IMG/VR virus record: IMGVR_UViG_3300045412_000261
Location: 1-64,000 of that record
Source: a virus
DNA: 64,000 nucleotides
Direction: 5' to 3' (one strand)
In this document: piece after piece, positions 56,908 to 64,000 of the stretch
How positions within the stretch are numbered: position 1 is the first letter of the stretch
Layout of the letters: each line of letters opens with the position of its first letter
Program-made: the position numbers and the translations under genes
Notes under the pieces: model-generated
The model's input: only the letters and a program-made list of their open reading frames with translations
Told to the model about the DNA's origin: nothing
Databases searched by the model: none

Positions 56908-58551
56908 TTACAGAGTATCTAATCCATGAACATAAATCTTTCCATAGTATTCAGGACGAACCATTTTCTTAGCATATCTTGTCATGATACCTTTTCTTGG
57001 AGTGAAGTTTTCTGGATCATATACTAGAGGAGTCATAATCAACGGAATGTATGGTGCGTAAACAGCTCCTGTTTCTAAAAATTGAGCGCCTCTATATCCC
57101 ATTAACAACAAGTTCTCTGTCATATATGGATTCTTATATACAGTAAATCTGCTATTTAACAAACCTACTTTTTGAACACCCATTGCAAATTTAGCCTGAT
57201 CACCATTAGTGTCAGCTGCATATCCAGGGATTGATTCTAAAATAGTTGCAATAGTCGGAGAAGTAACAATAAAGTTAGCACCTCCTCTCATGGTCAATCG
57301 GTGAATCTCATTGGATACTTTCTGCATTTTAGTTCCAATTGTTTGGAACCAAGTACCTTGGTTGTAGAATTGACCAGTTGTTGCAGCGTTAGTAAATGAA
57401 GATGAACCAGGATCATAGGCAAATCCAATTCTAGCAGACCACCTTTCTACCGTTTGAGCTTCTGATACTAACATATCTAAAATTTCCAAATCAATTTCCT
57501 GAGAAATATATTCAGAAAGCATAGATGTTAATTCAGCCTCGGCATCAATAGAGTGATATGCATTAAGGTCTTGCGCGAATTCTGGGGTCCATTTAGCTTT
57601 TAGCTTACGTGTTTTAGACGTAATAGCCTCAGAGCGCATTTCCAAATTGATTTCTGGAATTGGTAACTCTTGGTCGGCACCTCCCGCTTGTGTTTTACCT
57701 TCCTCAAAGTCACCTCTCGTAAGGTCAGTAGGTTGTTTGTGGTAATTTACTTTTACGTTAGAGATTGTAGTAGATCCAGAAACAATAAATACAATTCTGC
57801 TATTAGTCAAGTCATAAGACGTAAACTGCTGGAATGTGTCATTGATATTAGTTCCGGTTACAGTAAATGCTCTAACACCTAGTGGATCAAATCCTGAAAG
57901 TGAATCTGTAGAGATGTAAACTTTACGTAACTTCGTATTGCTCTTATAAGAAGCAGAGAAGTTAGTATCGTAATTTATATCAGAAGTCATATTTACAGAG
58001 CCAGTAAAGAATTTAGTGCTATTGATTCTGCTCAAACTTCCTGTAAAAGAAAGAGTAGAACTAGAATAATCATTAATAGAATAGCTAAATCTTCCTGCAC
58101 CATATAAACCTTGAGTACCTGCTGTACCTCCTTTATCAGCATCTGTGATACCAAATACAGAGTCTTTCTGAGAGTTCTTACCTTGATTTGCAAAGAAACC
58201 CGGTTGAGAAGTTCCATATTTAAAATCTAGAAAGAATACAAGTCCAGAAGGTAAATTCATTGGCTGAATACTAACAAAATCTTTAGCTGCAATTGAAGAA
58301 AATATTCTTCGTACTAAAGGTAATGCTACACCTGCCCATTCTTCTGAATTTGATGCAGTACCAGTTCTATTGGCTTCTGTTACGATTTGACGAGCTTGAT
58401 TTTCAAGGAGAACAGCTAAATGTGGCTTTTCTCTTTTTTCATCTAGCCCTTCAAGTAAGCCAGTGGGTTCCCACTTGGCTATGTATTTCATCGCTTCCGC
58501 CTTTTGTGTTCTGTTATAGTCATGAGGAAGCATGTGGTCTAAATTTTCCAT
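56908..58551 (-). CDS. gp23: Major capsid protein (gp23-like)
   Basis: A 547-residue protein (T4 gp23: 521). EEWAGVALPLVRRIFSSIAA near residue 67, PMNLPSGLVFFLDFKYGTSQ, ITSKTRKLKAKWTPEFAQDL near 315, and FVTSPTIATILES-type strands are conserved gp23 blocks. HK97-fold. The N-terminal about 60 residues (MLPHDYNRTQKAEAMKYI...) are the likely propeptide removed by the gp21-like protease. It starts 4 nt past the scaffold stop. Confidence 0.96.
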   Translation of the reverse strand: MENLDHMLPHDYNRTQKAEAMKYIAKWEPTGLLEGLDEKREKPHLAVLLENQARQIVTEANRTGTASNSEEWAGVALPLVRRIFSSIAAKDFVSIQPMNLPSGLVFFLDFKYGTSQPGFFANQGKNSQKDSVFGITDADKGGTAGTQGLYGAGRFSYSINDYSSSTLSFTGSLSRINSTKFFTGSVNMTSDINYDTNFSASYKSNTKLRKVYISTDSLSGFDPLGVRAFTVTGTNINDTFQQFTSYDLTNSRIVFIVSGSTTISNVKVNYHKQPTDLTRGDFEEGKTQAGGADQELPIPEINLEMRSEAITSKTRKLKAKWTPEFAQDLNAYHSIDAEAELTSMLSEYISQEIDLEILDMLVSEAQTVERWSARIGFAYDPGSSSFTNAATTGQFYNQGTWFQTIGTKMQKVSNEIHRLTMRGGANFIVTSPTIATILESIPGYAADTNGDQAKFAMGVQKVGLLNSRFTVYKNPYMTENLLLMGYRGAQFLETGAVYAPYIPLIMTPLVYDPENFTPRKGIMTRYAKKMVRPEYYGKIYVHGLDTL

Positions 58552-58555
58552 ATTT

Positions 58556-59479
58556 TTACTTTATTATACCTGCAAGTTCTTGTAATCTTGCACGTAGATT
58601 GTTTGATTCGTTTACAATATTTGATTTAGTAGCAGCAGATGGAGCTGTGCTATTAGTTGGTTTTGAAGCAAAAGATTCAGTGATGTTCTTAGACTTTTTA
58701 CCTTTGTTTGCATCTACACCCTCATGTACCTTAGCATAAGTAGAATACAATAATTTAGCTTCTCTGATTGTGACTACACGCTCAAAGTTTTCTAAAATAT
58801 CTTTCTTCTGATTTTCTGATAAAGCATAGTTGCGGAAAAGTTTAGAAGTATAAAGTAGTTTAGAATTTAACAAGTTAACTTCTTGAAGCATTCCTTTGAG
58901 TTGATTGACAACTTCATAAGCCTCTTCTAGTTCTTTTTTTAATTCTGATACTTTTTCTTTATCATCATCATCTTCTTTTTCATCTTCTTCTTTATCCCCG
59001 ATAGCTTCAGAGAACATAGATTCCAAAGCTGTTAAAACTTCATTACGACTAAAATACTTAGGTCCTTGAGGATCTTCGGTATCGCTGTCATACTTGTCCA
59101 TTTTGTTGTCTCCAGATCCAATGTTAGAAGATTTTAACTCCTCCTCTAGTTCAGCTAGGATTTCTTCTAAACTAGCAGATTCATTTTTTTCATCTTCATC
59201 ATCATTTTCGTAAGCCTCATTTTTTTCTTCGTCATCATCATCATTTTCTTCAGCTTCCATATATGGCTTTTTGTTTTTGTCATCCATCTTTTTAGGAAAT
59301 GCCTCTTTCATTTCTTTTTTCCCTCTTTCTACTTCTTCTTCGTCGTCTTCATGCTTATTTTCAAGAAGCGGAGAAACTTTTGATAAAATTGACTCTTCAA
59401 GAGTTGCTTTTGCGTTTTGCATTGCTGTTTCTTTTATAGCTTTTGCATCGGCAATTGCAGATTTTAATAAATCGTTCAT
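58556..59479 (-). CDS. gp22: Prohead core scaffold protein (gp22-like)
   Basis: A 307-residue, highly acidic, helical protein. Long Glu/Asp runs (DDEEEVERGKKEMKEAF, DDDDEEKNEAYENDDEDE) and a coiled coil in the C-terminal half are typical of T4 gp22-type scaffolds, which are degraded by gp21 during maturation. Place directly before the capsid gene supports it. The 138-bp gap before it holds an AT-rich hairpin (59496-59515), a TATTTATT motif at 59564-59571 and no gene. Confidence 0.82.
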   Translation of the reverse strand: MNDLLKSAIADAKAIKETAMQNAKATLEESILSKVSPLLENKHEDDEEEVERGKKEMKEAFPKKMDDKNKKPYMEAEENDDDDEEKNEAYENDDEDEKNESASLEEILAELEEELKSSNIGSGDNKMDKYDSDTEDPQGPKYFSRNEVLTALESMFSEAIGDKEEDEKEDDDDKEKVSELKKELEEAYEVVNQLKGMLQEVNLLNSKLLYTSKLFRNYALSENQKKDILENFERVVTIREAKLLYSTYAKVHEGVDANKGKKSKNITESFASKPTNSTAPSAATKSNIVNESNNLRARLQELAGIIK

Positions 59480-59617
59480 GTTACTATTTTGATTGTAAGA
59501 TTATTGTTAATCTTAAATACATTTTTAATTATTTAATCTTATATTAAACAAGATATTATTATCAATAAATATTATACATTTTTCTTAAAATGCTATTTTT
59601 TAATAAATTTCTTACTT

Positions 59618-60931
59618 TTATCCGAAATATGAGTATAATAATTCCCTATCGGCGTAACCTAATACTTGTTTACCGCTTTCGTGATTCTTCTTTATTTCTA
59701 ACAATTTACTTACATAAGTTCTAGCTTGTTTTGATGGAGCTCTAGATATAAGTAAGGTTAATCTTTGTACCGTTGATGTATATATTTCAGCTTTTCTACC
59801 TTTACCATAAATTCTTTTTGTATCAAAGGAAGCAATAGCTACAATAGATGCCATCCACTTATCTCCTGTACTGTTATAGGAAGGTCTCTTATAGTTAAAA
59901 ACATCACCAGTAAATTCTATACTTTTTATATTTGCTACATATAAGAATCTCCATCCTGGTCTATCTTGGGGATTGTTTGTATCTCCTTTTTTCAACCAAG
60001 CTCTTAATGCTAATCCTTTAGTAGCAGTTCTTTTGGATTGCCCTAGCGCTACGGGCTCTATCAATCGAATCCCTGTAGCTAATTCTTCTGTATTTTTATC
60101 GCTAACATATTTTACTTTCAGCAATAAATTGTTTACTATTGCTATTTTTAAATCTTTTACTGTGTTTCCTGTTGGCTTAAATAATATTTTTGTATTTTCC
60201 TTAGCTTGTTTTTGTAATTTTATAATATCATTTATAACAGCTTCTTCACTTGCTTCTTCTTCTTTTTTTAGAACATCTGCTACTCCTTTATATTCTTCTA
60301 CGCCAACAGGAGCGCTACTTAAAGCTTCTCCTATATTATATTCTATAAATCTACTTTTATCTCCTTTATCTACTTGAGTCATATACCCAGCTCCGGATTC
60401 AGAACTCTTTACATATTGTTCTCTTGTACTTGAAACTAATTTAGTAAACTCGTCTTCTTTATATACTTTATCTATATCATAAGAGTATAAAAGTAAGTAT
60501 TTTTTTGCTACTAAACCGTTTTTTTCTGCTACTTTGTCTATTCTAGCTAAAAAAGTATCTCTATTTACACCTGCGGGGGTTATCTTTTTTCTAAATAATT
60601 TTCTAGTATCTACGTCAGATATTATTATAATTTTACTGCTTTTTATAATAGATTCTGCATTTTTATAAAAATTTTCTAAATTATTTACTACTTTTACACT
60701 TTTTTTTGAATCTATTTTTCTATTATTTTTTAGAGCGGTTCTAAATTCTTGGGTTATTATATTGGTTTCTTTTTCTAATAGTTTGCTTAATCTATCTTTC
60801 ATTTGCGTTTCTACAAATTTAGGATTCCTTTGCCTGATTATTTCGCCCTTTTCATTTTTTACTTCTTTAAAACTCTGGCTTAATTTTTTGTTAAATTCAA
60901 AATCGGAAGACAAAAATATTACGGATGGCAT
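59618..60931 (-). CDS. WYL-domain-like protein in the head cluster
   Basis: A 437-residue protein. Residues 1-210 are a lysine-rich helical/Rossmann-like region (IIIISDVDTRKLFRKKITPA). Residues about 265-345 resemble a WYL-like beta-barrel: NLLLKVKYVSDKNTEELATG, RLIEPVALGQSKRTATKGLA, and GWRFLYVANIKSIEFTGDVF. A C-terminal region has TSTVQRLTLLISRAPSKQAR. WYL domains sense nucleic acids or nucleotides in regulators, but this family is widespread in T4-like phages near the prohead protease, so a virion or assembly role is also possible. Its ATG overlaps the protease gene stop by 1 nt. Confidence 0.55.
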   Translation of the reverse strand: MPSVIFLSSDFEFNKKLSQSFKEVKNEKGEIIRQRNPKFVETQMKDRLSKLLEKETNIITQEFRTALKNNRKIDSKKSVKVVNNLENFYKNAESIIKSSKIIIISDVDTRKLFRKKITPAGVNRDTFLARIDKVAEKNGLVAKKYLLLYSYDIDKVYKEDEFTKLVSSTREQYVKSSESGAGYMTQVDKGDKSRFIEYNIGEALSSAPVGVEEYKGVADVLKKEEEASEEAVINDIIKLQKQAKENTKILFKPTGNTVKDLKIAIVNNLLLKVKYVSDKNTEELATGIRLIEPVALGQSKRTATKGLALRAWLKKGDTNNPQDRPGWRFLYVANIKSIEFTGDVFNYKRPSYNSTGDKWMASIVAIASFDTKRIYGKGRKAEIYTSTVQRLTLLISRAPSKQARTYVSKLLEIKKNHESGKQVLGYADRELLYSYFG

Positions 60932-61545
60932 TATAATATTTTTGACATGTTTAAAATTTCATCAGCCAATATGTCAACATTTACAAAATAACTTTTAGAT
61001 TCTTTCATTACTACGGGTGACATAAAGGCTCCTTGAGTAGATGGATTAGATACAAAATCAAAAGCTACCATTTCGTAATCTTCTCCAACTTCATAGTAAG
61101 GAGATCCGTTTCTAAGCCCCGCCTCTCTTAAAGATCCAACTCCCCTAGAACTTATGCCTACGGTGTGTCCTTTATCAAAGTATTGTTTTAATAAGTTACC
61201 TTTAGGAGTCCAGTCCATAATTTCAGCAATACCGTATATGTCATCTTTATCCCACCAAATTTCTTTAATTACATGTGACGCTTCGGATAACCAGGTATCA
61301 GCTCTTTCCGGGTGGTCTAATTCTCCATAAGCTATTCCATCTTTTATTTTATCATTGTACTTACTAACTTGTTCATCCATCAATTTTTTAGGATACATTC
61401 GCTTATTGTGATTCACGGAGTTAGCTCGTTGTAATATTCCTTTAACTAGTAAACCTCCATTATTTCCTTTAGATTCTTTTATTACGCAACTAACAGGATT
61501 AAATATAGATACGGAGTCTATTAAGAGTACTCTATTTTGTGCCAT
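60931..61545 (-). CDS. gp21: Prohead core protease (gp21-like, S77)
   Basis: A 204-residue serine protease. H78 in AYGELDHPERAD and S132/S133 in VGISSRGVGSLRE are the catalytic positions of the T4 gp21 / U35 fold. The HNKRMYPKKLMDEQV block near residue 45 is typical of the family. It cleaves scaffold and capsid propeptides. Position between the portal and scaffold genes is T4-like. It overlaps the 61532-61906 gene by 14 nt. Confidence 0.92.
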   Translation of the reverse strand: MAQNRVLLIDSVSIFNPVSCVIKESKGNNGGLLVKGILQRANSVNHNKRMYPKKLMDEQVSKYNDKIKDGIAYGELDHPERADTWLSEASHVIKEIWWDKDDIYGIAEIMDWTPKGNLLKQYFDKGHTVGISSRGVGSLREAGLRNGSPYYEVGEDYEMVAFDFVSNPSTQGAFMSPVVMKESKSYFVNVDILADEILNMSKIL

Positions 61546-61906
61546 TATTTAGATTTTTTAAGAATTCGTCTATAAAATTAATTACGGATTCTTGTTTTAA
61601 GAATGGAGTGGTTTTCTGTTTTTCTTTGTCCCGCTCTATTTTATTAAAAGTTGTTTTCTTTATAAATTTGTATGGTTTTTCTTTTGTTTCCGGCTTTCTT
61701 CTTTTGAATACTAATGGAGTTCTAGGAGGACCCTCACCACCATCTAAATTACTTGTTACATTCATTTCATTTTTAACATCATCTTCATCATCTATAGGTA
61801 AGTATTTTGAAGAAGATTCGGCGGTGCCACCCACTTTAAAATTTTTGTCCAAAGACTCAAATAGGTATTTCATGAATGCTTCTTTATTATTTTTTATATT
61901 TTTCAT
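61532..61906 (-). CDS. Hypothetical head-associated protein
   Basis: A 124-residue, basic, Pro/Lys-rich protein. An N-terminal helix (MKNIKNNKEAFMKYLFESLD) is followed by a disordered linker and a helix at the end (FLKQESVINFIDEFLKNLNN). No fold is recognised. In T4 small gp67/gp68 core proteins lie in this position, so it might be a prohead core protein. It overlaps gp21 by 14 nt. Confidence 0.55.
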   Translation of the reverse strand: MKNIKNNKEAFMKYLFESLDKNFKVGGTAESSSKYLPIDDEDDVKNEMNVTSNLDGGEGPPRTPLVFKRRKPETKEKPYKFIKKTTFNKIERDKEKQKTTPFLKQESVINFIDEFLKNLNNGTK

Positions 61907-62736
61907 TTACTTATAACATTTACAAAATCATAATATTTCATAATAACATGTATATGGTCTTCTGTAATAAATTTAACATTATTTATTTGATTTAACACAT
62001 CTACCATTTCATTTAGTTTATTTGCAGATGTCTGATTCTCTATATTAGGAATAATGTTATTAATAGATTCTTTTAATTTATTTATCTCAGATGTTATAAA
62101 TGATTTAAATTCATCTGATGATGTTTCCATGTTTATATAATTTCCTAACAATGTTTTCTGTTCATTTAACAATCCATTGTATTTGTCATTATATTTTTCA
62201 ACCATTATTTCAAATGCAGATAATCTAATGTCTTCTGATTCTGTTAGGTATTCAGATGATATGTTATTAGATGATTCTACATTGCATATACATTCTATTA
62301 GATTTTGTTTATTTGAAACCATTACTGGAGGATTGTCAGATTGGTTGTATTCAAATAATGTATAGATGCTAGCGTAATTCTGATAATTTTCTACTTTTAT
62401 GTTGAAGAAAGTATCCCCGCCGAAATATGATGTGATATCTTTATATAATTTGTATTTCTCTTTATTTAATTTTTCTAAGTCTAAAGAGTTTCTAGCTTCT
62501 TTTATAGATTCAATAAATTCATTTGCCAAGATTGGGCTTTTTACTTTATCTTTTGTCAACATCTGATATAAAGATAATTCCTTCCTGATTTCTGAATTGT
62601 TCGAAAAATGTTTTTTTATAATTGAGGATATTTCATTTATACCTTCTCCCTGTAATACATTGCTAGTCATTTTTTTCACTAGCATTTCAAAAATCAATCC
62701 CGTGTTCCGGTGTTTTTTGTGCTTTATTTTTTTCAT
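61903..62736 (-). CDS. Hypothetical protein between portal and protease
   Basis: A 277-residue helical protein. The start KKIKHKKHRNTGLIFEMLVK then KMTSNVLQ is a motif common in environmental T4-like phages at this position, with Asn/Glu-rich helices after it. It is possibly a prohead core or neck-vertex protein, but no experimental role is known to me. It overlaps the next gene by 4 nt. Confidence 0.6.
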   Translation of the reverse strand: MKKIKHKKHRNTGLIFEMLVKKMTSNVLQGEGINEISSIIKKHFSNNSEIRKELSLYQMLTKDKVKSPILANEFIESIKEARNSLDLEKLNKEKYKLYKDITSYFGGDTFFNIKVENYQNYASIYTLFEYNQSDNPPVMVSNKQNLIECICNVESSNNISSEYLTESEDIRLSAFEIMVEKYNDKYNGLLNEQKTLLGNYINMETSSDEFKSFITSEINKLKESINNIIPNIENQTSANKLNEMVDVLNQINNVKFITEDHIHVIMKYYDFVNVISK

Positions 62737-62803
62737 TTTTTATAGTTATGAATTTCTTATTGAAAGAAATTATTTTAAATAAATATTATAATGTTTACCT
62801 AAA

Positions 62804-64000
62804 TCACTCTAAATCTAATAAGTTATTTTCATTTAACAAATCTGAATCTATTACTTTTTCCTTTTCTTTAAATGATTTTTCTATAATCAGATTTTTATTT
62901 CCTATTTTACTATCAAATTGTCTTTTCAATGAATTGACTAATTTTGATTCTAAATTGACTGGATTTTCTCTTTTTCTAGCTATTAAAGGATTTTTTTCAC
63001 CTTCTAAATTAGATTTCATGTCCCTATCTCCCATAACGTCTCTACCATTAATCTTATCATCTTTTGTACCAAATGTACCTATTCTTTTAGGTCTTCCTCT
63101 ATTATCCTCTTTATCTACAAATTCTAATTCATCTCCATCATCAAATGTCATAGGGTTTATTTCATTTCCCTTAGATGCTAACTTTAACGTCATCATATCG
63201 TGAGGAGTGCCAAAACTTTGTCCAGATAGTTTAGGATCATTACCCTCTGTTTCTATTTGAGCATGTCTAAAGGATGTCATTAAATCTTCTATAATTAAAT
63301 CTTCCTCCGTCTGTCTTTCTGATTCCGATAATTTAAATAAATTCTCATGAATATATTTTCTAGAGAATAATTTAGAATCCTGCATAGTTAAGGCTAGATT
63401 CATTTTCTCTGTTAATATTTCTATTTTCTGTCTTTCATAAACTAAAGAAGGATTATTTAAAGATAATGAAAAATCTATCAATTCTTCATTTTTATATCCC
63501 TGAGTATATAAATGAATGATTGCAATTTTATTTAATTCTGATACAATTATTTTTTGAATTCTTTCTATAGTTCTAGCGAATCGAACATCTTCCGCTGCAA
63601 TCATAGATTTTCCTTCGGTATCTTTATCGTATCCTAAGAATGGTTTTGGTATTTTTAGGGCAGCCATCATTCTATTCCTAACATACTCAATATCATCCAT
63701 AAATCCTTGATTCCCTAATCCGGGTAAAGTGGATATTTCACTACTCGCATCTTTTCCTCTAACTGGTAAATAATAATCCTCCAACATGTTTTGAAGATTA
63801 AATTTTAAATTATAATCTCCTGTTCTCTCATCAACGTAAGGTGTTTTCTTCATTGATGATATAATAGTTGCCATGTAATTATCTACGTCAGTAGGAGGAA
63901 TACTACCAACATTAATTTTAAATACTCTTCTTTCCGGGGCTCTCATTATCCTATGGATTAACATAGCATCCTCCATTAAAGTAAGCATTTTAAAAATCTT
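62804..64000 (-). CDS. gp20: Portal vertex protein (gp20-like), 5' part cut by the window edge
   Basis: The C-terminal 398 or so residues. TLMEDAMLIHRIMRAPERRV is the gp20 block (T4: QLRMMEDALVIYRITRAPER), with TLPGLGNQGFMDDIEYVRNR and MMAALKIPKPFLGYDKDTEG following, typical of the portal wing/stem. The frame stays open to the right edge, so the first Met at 63988 is internal and the gene begins outside. The C-terminal tail (about 300-394) is charged and disordered. It forms the dodecameric DNA channel at the head vertex. Confidence 0.95.
   Translation of the reverse strand, partial: KIFKMLTLMEDAMLIHRIMRAPERRVFKINVGSIPPTDVDNYMATIISSMKKTPYVDERTGDYNLKFNLQNMLEDYYLPVRGKDASSEISTLPGLGNQGFMDDIEYVRNRMMAALKIPKPFLGYDKDTEGKSMIAAEDVRFARTIERIQKIIVSELNKIAIIHLYTQGYKNEELIDFSLSLNNPSLVYERQKIEILTEKMNLALTMQDSKLFSRKYIHENLFKLSESERQTEEDLIIEDLMTSFRHAQIETEGNDPKLSGQSFGTPHDMMTLKLASKGNEINPMTFDDGDELEFVDKEDNRGRPKRIGTFGTKDDKINGRDVMGDRDMKSNLEGEKNPLIARKRENPVNLESKLVNSLKRQFDSKIGNKNLIIEKSFKEKEKVIDSDLLNENNLLDLE

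Noticed and set aside
59496-59515. 8-bp hairpin TAAGATTA / TAATCTTA upstream of the scaffold gene as a terminator
   Set aside because: All A/T stem but one pair, and no T-run on the minus strand; chance inverted repeats are common in this AT-rich gap.
63988-64000. Met at 63988 as true start of the portal gene
   Set aside because: The frame stays open to the edge (I-F-K before the Met) and the visible protein begins in the middle of the gp20 core, so the gene is cut by the window.

Overview
The window is part of a large, visibly AT-rich genome of a T4-like contractile-tailed phage (myovirus). The evidence is a near-canonical T4-type head and tail module: portal gp20, prohead protease gp21, scaffold gp22, major capsid gp23, neck gp13/gp14, tail completion gp15, sheath gp18, tube gp19, gp26/gp51 type assembly proteins, tape measure, gp53-like and hub proteins. 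A T4-like replication module (gp32-like SSB, UvsX/RecA, 5'-3' exonuclease, gp41/DnaB helicase, NrdA/NrdB) follows it, but the DNA polymerase is family A instead of T4's family B. Starts lack Shine-Dalgarno sequences and sit behind A-rich leaders, and one promoter fits the TTG / TAnnTTTG pattern. That suggests a Bacteroidetes host, which is inference only.

Layout. Positions 1-4078 run rightward: the 3' end of a gene cut by the left edge, a promoter, one tRNA-Met(CAU), a MazG-like pyrophosphohydrolase, a small unknown protein, a membrane-anchored glucosaminidase (probable lysin), a small hydrophobic protein and a subtilisin-like protease. Everything from 4079 to 64000 runs leftward. The two transcription directions meet with directly abutting stop codons. 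In leftward transcription order (right to left) the genes are: head genes (64000-55837: portal, protease, WYL-like protein, scaffold, capsid, PhoH); a three-domain glycosyltransferase/hydroxylase fusion; neck, sheath and three tube paralogues (53500-46884); tail chaperones, tape measure and baseplate (46845-37689); replication and nucleotide metabolism (37702-24299); an accessory glycan-modification island (24281-9036); and small accessory genes (9022-4079).

How the parts work together. NrdA/NrdB, MazG and a DUF1599-like protein supply or sanitise nucleotides for a replisome with helicase, SSB, recombinase, exonuclease and two family A polymerase-like proteins. The structural genes follow T4 logic, with terminator-like hairpins after the capsid gene, near the tube genes and after the gp26/gp51 pair that could set transcript levels. 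The island holds about eleven glycosyltransferase-like genes, two SAM-methyltransferase-like genes and a zinc-ribbon/transferase fusion in tightly overlapping array. Together with a PLOD-like GT-GT25-2OG dioxygenase fusion embedded among virion genes, this points to an elaborate phage-encoded glycosylation/hydroxylation pathway, whose substrate (virion protein, surface glycan or DNA) cannot be read from sequence.

Other unusual items are a ClpS-like adaptor, a membrane PAS protein, an HNH-derived regulator-like protein lacking the catalytic His, three tandem tube paralogues, a 4 x 48 bp repeat in the tape measure gene, and a T7 run in the gp26/gp51 overlap that would allow a frameshift fusion. 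All functions are judged by eye from translated motifs; no database search was run.
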